In this document: positions 9,352 to 18,787 of the stretch, one piece after another
Position numbering within the stretch: the stretch's first letter is position 1
How the letters are laid out: each line of letters begins with the position of its first letter
DNA from: Cruoricaptor ignavus
GTDB lineage: Bacteria; Bacteroidota; Bacteroidia; Flavobacteriales; Weeksellaceae
Length of the DNA: 64,000 bases
Direction: 5' to 3'
Assembly (NCBI RefSeq): GCF_900141665.1
Contig: NZ_FQYI01000004.1
Location: 118,147-182,146, forward strand
Position numbers and translations under genes: made by a program
The notes under the pieces: generated by a model
The model's database searches: none
Told to the model about the DNA's origin: nothing
The model's input: the letters and a program-made list of their open reading frames with translations, nothing else

Positions 9352-12300
9352 ATGAATGTTAAACTGAAATTAATGCCTATAGGCGCGCTATTCTTTGTGG
9401 GTGCCAGCCTGTACGGGCAGAAAACCGATTCGGTAAAGACCAAGGACATCGAGGGTGTAGTGGTAACTGCGTTGGGCCTTAAGAAGCAAGCGCGCTCGCT
9501 TACCTATTCCACACAATCTGTGAGGGCAGAGGATGTGGCAAGGGTGCCAACTGCCAACTTTACGAGCAACCTCAGCGGAAAGGTCGCTGGTCTGAGCATC
9601 AAAACGAGTGGTAATATCGGGGGCTCAGTAGATGTTACCCTGCGTGGATACCGATCTATGACGGGAAATAACCAGCCGCTGTTCGTGATCGACGGCACGC
9701 CGATGATTAACTCATCCAACTCCATTAGGAACTCGGGGCTTGCGATAGATATGGGAAATACCATTTCGGATATCAACCCGGATGACATCGCGGAAATGAA
9801 TGTGCTGAAAGGTGCTGCTGCCACTGCGCTCTACGGCTCGCGCGCTGCCAATGGGGCGATCATCATTACCACAAAAAAAGGCAGGGCTTCCAAAAGGTAT
9901 GATGTGGATCTGAGCTCTTCCGTTTCTGTATCGGTGATTGATAAGGAGACTTTCCCGAAATATCAGACGCAGTACGGGCAGGGCTATGGTACGGGCTACT
10001 CCCTGAACAAGGGCTACTTCGACAGCTACAACGGCGAGCCTATGGCGCCAACTTACGAGGATGCATCCTACGGGGCGGCGTTTGATCCGAACCTGCTTGT
10101 GTGGCAGTATGCGGCATTCATCCCGGGATCGCCTACATACGGAAAGGCTACACCTTGGGTGGCAGCGAAGAATGATCCTTCAAAGCTGTTTGAAACGGCC
10201 TTCAATTATAACAACTCCGTTTCCTTCTCGAAAGGAAATGAGGTGTCCAGCTTCCGCCTTTCTTACCAGAATGTGAATGGTACGGACATCCTCCCGAATA
10301 CTTATCTCAACAAAAACAGCATTACGGGGAATGCGTCGTATAAAATTGCGCCGAACTTTACGGCGAGCCTATATGCTACCTATGTAGATCAGCATACCCG
10401 CGGTAAAAACCCGACAGGCTACCACGGCATCACGGGTAACTTCCGCCAATGGTGGGCCACCAATGTGGATATCAAAGAGCAGAAGGCGCTCTATAAGCTT
10501 ACCGGGCGAAATGTTTCCTGGAACATTAAGGATGCTAATGATGTGTCCCCAGCGTACTGGAACAATGTCTATTTCCAGCTGAATGAAAACTACATTACGG
10601 ATTCTAGACAGAGATTCGCCGGGAACTTCAGCTTGAATTATGATATAAACGAGCACTTTAATGTAGTAGCGAGGATGTCCCACGACGGGTACGAGTACTT
10701 TATAGATGAGCGCCGCGCGATAGGTTCGTTGCCGGATAATATGTCCATCGGGCCAGCCGTCGGTAACCAGCCATCCGGCTATGCTATGATGACCCAGCGG
10801 AGAAGTGAGGAAAACTACGATGTGATCGGTAATTATAAAGGTGTTTTCGCAGGAGATAATGTGACAGTGAACGCGCTTCTGGGTACTAACATTAATGTCC
10901 AAAGCTTCAAATCCAATGCTCAGGGAACGCAGGGCGGGCTTTTTGTGCCTGGCGTGTACTCCATTACCAACTCTGCTACCACGCCGAACAATCCGCTGCT
11001 GACCAATACTACGAAAAGAATTTATGGCATTTTCGCTGGTGCCAATTTGGGCTTCCTTAATACCTACTATCTTGAAGGAAATGTACGAAATGATACTTCT
11101 ACAGCCCTGCCGACGCAGGATAATCAGAACAATTACTGGTATTATTCCGCTTCCGGAAGTATCGTGCTAACCGGTTGGGACTTCCTGAAAGATTCTCAAG
11201 TCCTTTCATTTGGTAAACTGAGGGCTTCCTATGCCGAGGTGGGCAGCGATACCGAGGCTAACCAGCTAAATAACCAGTATTATACCTCTACGCCATTCGG
11301 TACGCCAACATACTATTACAATACCACCGCAAAGAATAGCAGCCTGAAGCCGGAGAAAACCAAGTCTAAGGAAATCGGCCTGAACCTTCAGTTTTTCAAC
11401 AATAGGCTCGGCTTTGATGTCGCAGCTTTCCAGAATGACACCTCAGATCAGATCCTCCCGCTCGCGGTATCCTATTCCTCCGGTGTGCTTTACAAATTCC
11501 AGAATGTAGGAAATATGCGTTCCGAGGGTGTAGAAGTATCCCTGAACGCTACACCGGTGAAAACAAAAGCAGTAACCTGGGATATGAACATCAACTGGTC
11601 AAATCCTCAGTCCAAAGTTACAGAGCTTGCCGAGGGTGTGGAGAACATTACTCTGGGAAGCTTCCAGGGAGGTGTGACGGTAAATGCCACCAAGGGGGAA
11701 AAGTTTGGAGCCATAAAAGGTAGCGACTTTAAATACGACGGTAACGGAAACAAAATCGTAGGAGCGGATGGAAAATATGTAAAAACGGACGGTAATTCCG
11801 TAATCGGAAATATGCAGCCGAAATGGTTTGGCTCAATTGTCAACAAAGTTTCCGTGAAGCAGCTCGCCCTATCCTTCCAGGTAGACTGGAGAGAAGGTGG
11901 CGATATCTTCTCCCTGGACCAATACTACGGGCAGGCTACTGGCCTCTATCCGGAGACGGTTTTCATCAACGACCTGGGCAACCCAGTGCGTAATACGCTG
12001 GCGAATGGCGGGGGCTACATTCTCCCTGGCGTGAAGAATACCGGCACTAAGGACAACCCGGTGTATGTGCAGAACGACATCCGCCTGGATGCTTCCGAGT
12101 TTGGTGCTATGGGCTATGCCGCATTCCCTGCAAAGCAGTTTGTTTATAAAGGGACCTATGTAAAGCTCCGCGAGGTAGCGCTCACCTACACCTTCCCGAG
12201 GGAGCTGCTTCAGAATACATTCCTTTACGGCGCATCTCTCAGCCTTGTAGGGAACAACCTTTGGATTATGAAAAAAGATCTGCCGTATGCAGATCCGGAA

Positions 12301-12393
12301 TTCGGCCTCTCCGCGGGGAATGTTCAGGGCTATCAGACCAGCCCGCTGCCGGCAACCAGGACTTTTTCTCTTAATGCAAAACTAAACTTCTAA
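9352..12393 (+). CDS. SusC/RagA-family TonB-linked outer-membrane transporter (first pair)
   Basis: This 1013-residue outer-membrane beta-barrel imports a ligand captured by the SusD lipoprotein encoded next door, energised by TonB. The signal peptide ends near SLYGQ. A short TonB-box region (KDIEGVVVTALG) follows directly; the carboxypeptidase-regulatory-like domain common at the N-terminus of SusC proteins is missing. The plug domain includes VTLRGYRSMTGNNQPLFVIDGTPM and the hallmark MNVLKGAAATALYGSRAANGAIIITTKKG. The barrel ends in the aromatic strand FSLNAKLNF. The substrate is unknown, because no glycoside hydrolase, peptidase or sulfatase gene accompanies it. Confidence 0.93.
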   Translation: MNVKLKLMPIGALFFVGASLYGQKTDSVKTKDIEGVVVTALGLKKQARSLTYSTQSVRAEDVARVPTANFTSNLSGKVAGLSIKTSGNIGGSVDVTLRGYRSMTGNNQPLFVIDGTPMINSSNSIRNSGLAIDMGNTISDINPDDIAEMNVLKGAAATALYGSRAANGAIIITTKKGRASKRYDVDLSSSVSVSVIDKETFPKYQTQYGQGYGTGYSLNKGYFDSYNGEPMAPTYEDASYGAAFDPNLLVWQYAAFIPGSPTYGKATPWVAAKNDPSKLFETAFNYNNSVSFSKGNEVSSFRLSYQNVNGTDILPNTYLNKNSITGNASYKIAPNFTASLYATYVDQHTRGKNPTGYHGITGNFRQWWATNVDIKEQKALYKLTGRNVSWNIKDANDVSPAYWNNVYFQLNENYITDSRQRFAGNFSLNYDINEHFNVVARMSHDGYEYFIDERRAIGSLPDNMSIGPAVGNQPSGYAMMTQRRSEENYDVIGNYKGVFAGDNVTVNALLGTNINVQSFKSNAQGTQGGLFVPGVYSITNSATTPNNPLLTNTTKRIYGIFAGANLGFLNTYYLEGNVRNDTSTALPTQDNQNNYWYYSASGSIVLTGWDFLKDSQVLSFGKLRASYAEVGSDTEANQLNNQYYTSTPFGTPTYYYNTTAKNSSLKPEKTKSKEIGLNLQFFNNRLGFDVAAFQNDTSDQILPLAVSYSSGVLYKFQNVGNMRSEGVEVSLNATPVKTKAVTWDMNINWSNPQSKVTELAEGVENITLGSFQGGVTVNATKGEKFGAIKGSDFKYDGNGNKIVGADGKYVKTDGNSVIGNMQPKWFGSIVNKVSVKQLALSFQVDWREGGDIFSLDQYYGQATGLYPETVFINDLGNPVRNTLANGGGYILPGVKNTGTKDNPVYVQNDIRLDASEFGAMGYAAFPAKQFVYKGTYVKLREVALTYTFPRELLQNTFLYGASLSLVGNNLWIMKKDLPYADPEFGLSAGNVQGYQTSPLPATRTFSLNAKLNF

Positions 12394-12405
12394 CCTCAAC
12401 AAAAC

Positions 12406-13854
12406 ATGAAAAAATATTTAATCGCGCTAATCGCCGCTGCGCCTCTGATGAATTCTTGCGTAGATGATGCAAGGATGGAGGAACTCAATAAAGACCCGAA
12501 TAGCTACTACACCACGGTGCCTTCTACGCTGGTGACCTATGCTGAGAAGCAGCTTACGGACTATATGAACACCCCAAATGTGAATGTGAACAACCTGCGC
12601 CTCACTATGCAGTACTGGCAGGAAACCACCTATACCGACGAGAGCCGCTACGATTTCGATACGCGCAACGTCTCCAACCGGGTGTTCGATTATACCTATG
12701 TGAGAACTCTGAAGAATCTGGACCAGGCGAAAAAATTGGTGAACGAATATAACCCCACAGCCGCTGAGCAGGCTACCTGGCAGCAAACTAAGGTAAACCA
12801 GCTTGCCATTATTGATATGCTGCAGGTTTATACCTTTCAGGTGCTGGTAGATACCTTCGGGGATGTGCCGTATACCGAAGCCCTAGTCGCCGAGCAGAAT
12901 ACGCTAACTAAGTACGACAGCGGCAAGGATATCTACGCAGGGCTGATCAAAAGACTGCAGGCAGACCTTGCGTCCCTGGATACTTCCGCGGGGAGCTTTA
13001 CCTCCGGGGAGAAGTTTTATAATGGCAAAACCGCTTCCTGGAAAAAATTTGGCAACTCACTTCTTCTAAAGCTTGGCATAGCTCTCGCTGATGCAGATCC
13101 TGCGCTCGCGAAAGCTACCTGTGAGGCTGCAATAAGAGGCGGAGTTTTCACTTCAGGCGCGGATGACTGCCTGCTTCCTTATCTTTCTGCCTCGCCAAAT
13201 TTCAACCAGATCTACAGCAACCTGGTAGCATCCAACAGGAATGATTTCGTAGCCGGGAAAACTATTGTAGACCATATGAACGGCACCCAGGACGCCCGCA
13301 GAAGCGAGTACTTTCAGCTCAGAAACGGCGCATATATTGGAGGCGTTATTGGAGAAAACTCCCCGTTCAAGCAGTACTCCGCGCCTGGGAAGTTCGCCTA
13401 TACAGCCACCACGCCGGGCATTTTGCTAAATTACACAGAGGTGGCGTTCTACCTTGCAGAAGCAGCCGCCAGATGGAATATTGGGAATGCGGAAGAACTT
13501 TATAAAAACGCTGTGAGGGCCTCGTTTGCACAGTGGGGCAAAACCGCTGCAGAAGCAGATGCATACCTCTTGGCAAACCCGTACAGCGCTGCGAACTGGA
13601 AGCAGTCCCTGGGGATGGAAGCCTGGGTAGCTATGTACAACCAGCCGGTGCAGGCCTGGAACTTTTGGCGCCGGCTTGACTATCCTAAGCTAAAGCCAGC
13701 GGTGGGTGCCGTGAACAGTGCGAATGGGCAAGTACCTGTGCGCCTGACCTACCCAACTTCTGAGAAAACGACCAACCCTACAAATTATGCTGCTGGCGCG
13801 GCAGCAATAGGCGGAGATTTTCTCTATACGAAGATCTTCTGGGATAAAAATTAA
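12406..13854 (+). CDS. SusD/RagB-family nutrient-binding lipoprotein (first pair, SusD-like_2 type)
   Basis: This 482-residue surface lipoprotein lids and feeds the SusC barrel encoded 12 bp upstream. The signal peptide has a lipobox ending LMNSC (Cys18). The N-terminal LNKDPNSYYTTVPSTLVTYAEKQ and the TPR-like helical core (LAIIDMLQVYTFQVLVDTFGDVPYTEAL) are typical of the SusD-like_2 (SusD/RagB nutrient-binding) subgroup, as is the C-terminal EAWVAMYNQPVQAWNFWRRLDYP. A strong terminator follows, making the operon bicistronic. Confidence 0.92.
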   Translation: MKKYLIALIAAAPLMNSCVDDARMEELNKDPNSYYTTVPSTLVTYAEKQLTDYMNTPNVNVNNLRLTMQYWQETTYTDESRYDFDTRNVSNRVFDYTYVRTLKNLDQAKKLVNEYNPTAAEQATWQQTKVNQLAIIDMLQVYTFQVLVDTFGDVPYTEALVAEQNTLTKYDSGKDIYAGLIKRLQADLASLDTSAGSFTSGEKFYNGKTASWKKFGNSLLLKLGIALADADPALAKATCEAAIRGGVFTSGADDCLLPYLSASPNFNQIYSNLVASNRNDFVAGKTIVDHMNGTQDARRSEYFQLRNGAYIGGVIGENSPFKQYSAPGKFAYTATTPGILLNYTEVAFYLAEAAARWNIGNAEELYKNAVRASFAQWGKTAAEADAYLLANPYSAANWKQSLGMEAWVAMYNQPVQAWNFWRRLDYPKLKPAVGAVNSANGQVPVRLTYPTSEKTTNPTNYAAGAAAIGGDFLYTKIFWDKN

Positions 13855-13876
13855 CCAGCGAAAAGCTAATTATGTG

Positions 13877-13918
13877 ACTGTAAGATACCCAGGAGGCGGG
13901 TATCTTACAGTTTTTTTT
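13877..13918 (+). terminator. Strong rho-independent terminator after first SusD gene
   Basis: ACTGTAAGATACCC (13877-13890) is complementary to GGGTATCTTACAG (13898-13910) around a 7-nt loop, and eight Ts follow (13911-13918). Confidence 0.95.
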
Positions 13919-14069
13919 AGGAACTTTCCAGGATGTTTAATTGATAAATCAAAGTTTGTATTTGTAATAAAATTTTGTTAAAGTTTTTAATTTTAGTGAA
14001 AAATTCTGAAAATTAATTGTTCTGATTTTAAATTCGGCGCCAACTAATTTTTTTCCTGACAAAAAAAAT

Positions 14070-14127
14070 TTTGCTATGTTAATTTTTATTAACATATTTG
14101 CTAACTCAAATATTAAAAACTGTTAAT
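14070..14127 (+). promoter_or_regulatory. Promoter and conserved leader of second SusC/SusD operon
   Basis: TTTG (14070-14073) and CATATTTG (14093-14100) have the same 27-bp start-to-start spacing as the first pair, and the intervening bases differ at only a few positions. TAAAAACTGTTAAT (14114-14127) abuts the ATG at 14128. The stretch 13919-14069 is AT-rich without a gene. Confidence 0.7.
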
Positions 14128-17100
14128 ATGAATGTAAGAATAAAAGCACTAGGTGCCGGGGTAGTATTCTTCCTTGGTGGAGGGGTGCTTTCTGCACAGG
14201 TGCGGGATTCTGTAAAGACTAAGGAAATTGATGAAGTCGTAATCGTTGGTTATACTGCGGTTAAAAAAGAAGATTTTGTTGGATCAGTTTCCAAAGTTAA
14301 GAGTGAGGACATCAGCAAGAAGAATGTCTCCAATGTAGCGCAGGCTCTTACCGGTGAGGCTGCTGGTGTGCGAGTAATTACGAACTCCGGTCAGCCGGGT
14401 TCGGATCCTGTGATCCGCGTGCGAGGCTTCGGTTCCGTGAGTGGTAACAGGGCTCCGCTTTATGTGTTGGATGGTGTGCCATTCAGCGGGAATGTAGCAT
14501 CCATTAATCCGGACGATATCGAGAGTATGAATGTCCTTAAGGACGCTACTTCTACTGCGATCTACGGTTCCAGGGGAGCGAATGGTGTTGTTTTGATTAC
14601 GACCAAAAAAGGCCGCGCAAACCGCGATGTTGTGCAAGTAGAATCTAAGATCGGTTTCAACGGCGCATTTCTTCCGCGCTATGAAACCATCAACAACCCG
14701 GAGCAGTATATCGGGCTTGCCTGGGAGGCGCTTTATAACCAGCGCATGCTGATGAATCAGGCAAATCCAGCTAAGGCGGTGGATCCTGTTGCATATGCGA
14801 ACGCCAATCTGTTCAGCAGCCGGGGTATTAATGCTAAATATAATATGTGGAACGCAACGGGAGCGGAACTTATTGATCCCGCTACCAGAACAGTGCGCCC
14901 GGGTATTACAAGAAAATATGACCCTGAAAATTGGGAAGATTATGCTTTCCAGACTTCGATGCGGAATGAGAACAATCTCAGCATCAGTGGGGGTTCTGGA
15001 AAAACAACTTACTATTCCGGTATCGGTTATCTTAAGGATGTTGGCTATAGTATCAACTCAAAATATGAGCGCTATAGCGGCCGTCTGAATGTTGGCCACC
15101 AGGCGCGTCCTTGGCTGAAGGGTGAGTTCAACATGGGTTATGCTTACACCAATGCTGATAGAAATGGACAATCCGAAAACAGCGGAAGTGTATTCTGGTT
15201 TGTTGATAATATCCCATCCATCTATCCTCTGTTCTTAAGAGATGCCAAGGGAAATAAAGTGGCAGACCCTTACTACGGGGGCTACCAGTATGACTACGGT
15301 GCAGGCCGCGGATTTGGTGCGCTTACCAACGCTATTGCAGACGCTACCTATGGCATTGACAATTATAAAAAGCACGAGCTAAACTCGAACTTCTTCCTAA
15401 AGGCAGATATAGTAAAAGGACTTAGTTTTGAAACTCGTTTGGGAGGCCAGTATTTTAATAATAGCCGTAACTGGTTTGGCAACCCATATTATGGTAGTTC
15501 TGCTTCGCAAAATGGTTCCCTTTACAAAACAAGAACTGAACTCTTTTCTTGGAACTGGCTTCAGTTGCTTAGATATATGAACCGCTTTGATAATCACGGA
15601 TTGCAGGTCTTTGCAGCACACGAAACTACCGACTGGAAGCGTAACTTCCTATCCGTATCAAAAAACGGTCTAGTAATACCTGACGGTAAGGAGTTGAATA
15701 ATGCTATAAACCAGAATCCAGCTTACTCTTATGAAGATAATTATTCTCTAGAAAGTTACTTTGGTCAGCTCTTGTATGATTACAGCAACAAATACCTCCT
15801 TTCTGCGAGTGTCCGTAGGGATGGTTCTTCCAGATTCCTTAATGATAAATGGGATACCTTCTACTCCGTAGGTGCAGGCTGGGTAATTTCGAAAGAGGAT
15901 TTCATGAAGGATAATTCCGCATTCAACATGCTGAAGCTTAAATCCAGCTATGGTACAGTTGGTGATCAAGCGGGTGTAGGCTTCTATCCTGGTTATAATG
16001 TTTACAATGCTGGTAATTTCATGGGGCTGCCAGGAGCGGCTTTTGATAGGATTGGTTACCCTGACTTAACTTGGGAAAAATCCAAAATCTTCCAAGCGGG
16101 TCTGGAATTCGGGCTTCTGAAAAATCGCGTAATTGACGGTACAGTGGATTATTATAAGAAAACAACTGATAACCTGATATTTGATAAGCGCCTCGCGCCT
16201 TCTACAGGTAATGCGATTCTGAAGGCCAACGACGGCCAACTCGAAAACCAGGGATGGGAATTCACTCTTAACGCACATCTTGTAAACAAAGGAGATTTCT
16301 TCTTCGATCTAAGTTTCAATGGTGAAACTCTTAAAAATAAACTTACCAAAATGCCAATCGATGATACTACCGGTAAGGAAAAAATCATTGATCTTTCTGA
16401 GGGTGGCTTTGGTAGAGCAAAAGGCCATTCCATCTATGATTACTACCTGAGAGAATGGGCTGGAGTAAATCCGGATACTGGGGCAGCTCAGTGGGTGATG
16501 AACTATGTAGATACCAATAACAACGGAAAATTTGATGCAGGCGTAGATAATGCTATACTGTCTCTATATGAGTTCCAGGCCGCCAATCCAAATGTTGCTG
16601 TGGCAGAAACTATTACCACAAACTATGCGATGGCAACTCAAAAGTTCGTTGGTAAATCTGCAATCCCTGATTTCCGGGGCGCGTTCTCTGTAAATACCGG
16701 TTATAAATCGATATCTGTAGGTGTGCAGTTCCTTTATGGCATCGGCGGTTATTCCTATGATTATGTCTATGCTGGTTTGATGGGAAATGGTAAGATTGGT
16801 GGGAACAATTGGCACCAAGATATTCTGAATAGATGGCAGAAGCCAGGGGATTTAACCGATGTCCCTAGGTTATCAAATAACCATTCAGGTGACAATAATT
16901 TCTCCAGCCGATCTACAAGATTCCTTACAAAATCAGACTATATCGTACTTAATAACGCACGCGTTGCTTATAGATTGCCAAGCCAATTCTTAGAAGGCTG
17001 GGGGCTGAATGGTCTTGAGCTTTCTGTATCTGGAGATAACCTTTGGATAAATACTAAACGAAAAGGCTTCAATCCTACTACTTCTGAAACCGGAGGCAGC

Positions 17101-17160
17101 GATACCTACAGATATTCTCCACTTTCTACTGTAACTTTCGGTGCTAAACTTAACTTCTAA
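14128..17160 (+). CDS. SusC/RagA-family TonB-linked outer-membrane transporter (second pair)
   Basis: This is a 1010-residue TonB-dependent importer. The start is taken at ATG 14128 (MNVRIKALGAGVVFFLGGG, cleavage after LSAQ), because it gives a proper signal peptide and an N-terminus parallel to the first SusC; a TTG 30 bp upstream lies inside the promoter. After SVKTKEIDEVVIVGYTAV the plug shows VIRVRGFGSVSGNRAPLYVL and MNVLKDATSTAIYGSRGANGVVLITTKKG. Again there is no carboxypeptidase-like N-terminal domain. The C-terminal strand is VTFGAKLNF. The substrate is unknown. It resembles the RagA/SusC type usually paired with classical SusD proteins. Confidence 0.93.
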   Translation: MNVRIKALGAGVVFFLGGGVLSAQVRDSVKTKEIDEVVIVGYTAVKKEDFVGSVSKVKSEDISKKNVSNVAQALTGEAAGVRVITNSGQPGSDPVIRVRGFGSVSGNRAPLYVLDGVPFSGNVASINPDDIESMNVLKDATSTAIYGSRGANGVVLITTKKGRANRDVVQVESKIGFNGAFLPRYETINNPEQYIGLAWEALYNQRMLMNQANPAKAVDPVAYANANLFSSRGINAKYNMWNATGAELIDPATRTVRPGITRKYDPENWEDYAFQTSMRNENNLSISGGSGKTTYYSGIGYLKDVGYSINSKYERYSGRLNVGHQARPWLKGEFNMGYAYTNADRNGQSENSGSVFWFVDNIPSIYPLFLRDAKGNKVADPYYGGYQYDYGAGRGFGALTNAIADATYGIDNYKKHELNSNFFLKADIVKGLSFETRLGGQYFNNSRNWFGNPYYGSSASQNGSLYKTRTELFSWNWLQLLRYMNRFDNHGLQVFAAHETTDWKRNFLSVSKNGLVIPDGKELNNAINQNPAYSYEDNYSLESYFGQLLYDYSNKYLLSASVRRDGSSRFLNDKWDTFYSVGAGWVISKEDFMKDNSAFNMLKLKSSYGTVGDQAGVGFYPGYNVYNAGNFMGLPGAAFDRIGYPDLTWEKSKIFQAGLEFGLLKNRVIDGTVDYYKKTTDNLIFDKRLAPSTGNAILKANDGQLENQGWEFTLNAHLVNKGDFFFDLSFNGETLKNKLTKMPIDDTTGKEKIIDLSEGGFGRAKGHSIYDYYLREWAGVNPDTGAAQWVMNYVDTNNNGKFDAGVDNAILSLYEFQAANPNVAVAETITTNYAMATQKFVGKSAIPDFRGAFSVNTGYKSISVGVQFLYGIGGYSYDYVYAGLMGNGKIGGNNWHQDILNRWQKPGDLTDVPRLSNNHSGDNNFSSRSTRFLTKSDYIVLNNARVAYRLPSQFLEGWGLNGLELSVSGDNLWINTKRKGFNPTTSETGGSDTYRYSPLSTVTFGAKLNF

Positions 17161-17174
17161 AATTTTATACAGAA

Positions 17175-18680
17175 ATGAAAAAACTTATAATATTAGGCTC
17201 GCTCCTTGGTGCTTTAGTTTCTTTGAACTCTTGTCGCGATGAATTTCTGGAAAGTGAACCAACGGAAACCCTAGCAAACCCAGATGCACAATCCAAGCTG
17301 AACGGTTTGTACCTTATGATGGTGAATACAGGTACCGGGGGTACTAAAAACCATGATGATTTCGGACAGAAAGGTTACGATATTTACTCTGACCTTCTTT
17401 CCAGCGATATGGTGCTTTCTGCTGAAACTTATGGTTGGTACAGCCAATTCTCTAGGCTTAATGGTACGGCGGATTACACAAACCTAGTAAACTATAAACC
17501 TTGGAGGTATTATTATAGAATTGCATATGCTGCCAATGATGTAATTGCTGGTTTAGGAGGCAATGATGCTACAGTGACAAGCGTAAATGATAAATATGCA
17601 ATGGGTCAGGCCAAAGCAATGAGAGCCTATGCATATTTTAACTTGATGCAATTCTATACACCGGCTTACGATGCTTCAGGGGACGGGGTGCCTCTTTACA
17701 CTTCTACAAGCGTAGCTGCTCAGCCCACGGCAAAGCAATCTGAAGTCTATGCACAGATCATTAAAGATTTAAATGAAGCGGTAGCGCTTTTGGAAGGTTA
17801 TTCCAGACCGAACAAGGGCGTTGTAAATAAATTTGTTGCAGAAGGTCTCCTTGCTTATGCATATGCCGCGACTGGTGATTATACAAATGCTGCAAAAGCT
17901 TCTTTGGACATTGTTCAGAAAGGTGGTTTTCCGCTTACTAAGAAGGAACAGGCATACGATCCTGCATTCCAGAAAGGGGGCTTTAATAATATCAATACTG
18001 AAAGCTGGATGTGGGGCTTTGATATCACTGAAGCCAATGACCTTGATTTAGTAAGTTGGTGGGGGCAGGCTGATATTTTCACCTACTCTTATGCTGCTGT
18101 AGGAGATTATAAATCAATTGACCTAAATCTTTGGGCAGAAATTCCATCATATGATGTGCGCAAAAATCAGTTCGTTACTGTTACAGAAAACAAAGATGGA
18201 TCGTTAAAATTATCTGATGCAGATCAACCTGGCGATTATGAGGCAGTTCCAGCAAATAAATTCTACACTCCGCAGCGCGAAATACAGGGTCAGAGAAATA
18301 TCGTGACAGATTATGTCTTTATGCGTGTGGATGAGTTTTATCTGCTTGCGGCAGAGTCTCTTGCCAAAACTGGTCAGGAAGCGCAAGCCAAAATAGTTCT
18401 TAAGAAGTTACTTGCCGAGCGGTATAGCGATAGCTCTAAACTGGCTCTTATTGACACACTTTCTGGTGCAGCTTTGTTGAAGGAAATAAACTTTCAGACA
18501 CGCATAGAACTTTGGGGTGAAGGAAAGAGTTATTATGCTCTTAAGAGAAATAGAGGCACTATTAATAGAGGTCCTAATCACCTCTACTTCGTGGGACAGC
18601 AAATCCCTTACAACGATAAGAGGCTTTACCTAAAAATTCCGCAAGCGGAAATCAACAATAACCCTCATATATCTAATTAA
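17175..18680 (+). CDS. RagB/SusD-family nutrient-uptake lipoprotein (second pair)
   Basis: This 501-residue lipoprotein has a lipobox ending SLNSC (Cys20) and DEFLESEPTETLANPD after it. The helical RagB/SusD core contains MGQAKAMRAYAYFNLMQFY, the most conserved SusD signature, and the C-terminal domain ends RELyLKIPQAEINNNP-like (here RLYLKIPQAEINNNPHISN). It lies 14 bp after the SusC gene and forms its outer lid. It belongs to the classical SusD family, unlike the SusD-like_2 protein of the first pair, so the two systems probably take up different ligands. Confidence 0.93.
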   Translation: MKKLIILGSLLGALVSLNSCRDEFLESEPTETLANPDAQSKLNGLYLMMVNTGTGGTKNHDDFGQKGYDIYSDLLSSDMVLSAETYGWYSQFSRLNGTADYTNLVNYKPWRYYYRIAYAANDVIAGLGGNDATVTSVNDKYAMGQAKAMRAYAYFNLMQFYTPAYDASGDGVPLYTSTSVAAQPTAKQSEVYAQIIKDLNEAVALLEGYSRPNKGVVNKFVAEGLLAYAYAATGDYTNAAKASLDIVQKGGFPLTKKEQAYDPAFQKGGFNNINTESWMWGFDITEANDLDLVSWWGQADIFTYSYAAVGDYKSIDLNLWAEIPSYDVRKNQFVTVTENKDGSLKLSDADQPGDYEAVPANKFYTPQREIQGQRNIVTDYVFMRVDEFYLLAAESLAKTGQEAQAKIVLKKLLAERYSDSSKLALIDTLSGAALLKEINFQTRIELWGEGKSYYALKRNRGTINRGPNHLYFVGQQIPYNDKRLYLKIPQAEINNNPHISN

Positions 18681-18688
18681 TAATCTAT

Positions 18689-18716
18689 AAAACCCCGCAA
18701 TCCGCGGGGTTTTTTG
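18689..18716 (+). terminator. Rho-independent terminator after second SusD gene
   Basis: ACCCCGC (18692-18698) pairs with GCGGGGT (18704-18710) around a 5-nt loop, preceded by an A-run and followed by Ts. Confidence 0.93.
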
Positions 18717-18736
18717 TCATTGCCATGGCGATAGGT

Positions 18737-18771
18737 TTTTTGCCCTTTTACCGAAATTTTCAATAGTTTTG
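18737..18771 (+). promoter_or_regulatory. Promoter of porin-like gene
   Basis: TAGTTTTG at 18764-18771 fits TAnnTTTG exactly, and TTTTTG ending at 18742 serves as a -33 box about 21 bp upstream. The leader to the ATG at 18788 would be only about 10 nt. Confidence 0.7.
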
Positions 18772-18787
18772 CAGTCTAATCTTTCTG

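Noticed and set aside
9352..18680. Polysaccharide utilisation locus
   Set aside because: There are two SusC/SusD pairs but no glycoside hydrolase, sulfatase, lyase or sensor/anti-sigma gene nearby, so a glycan substrate is not supported.
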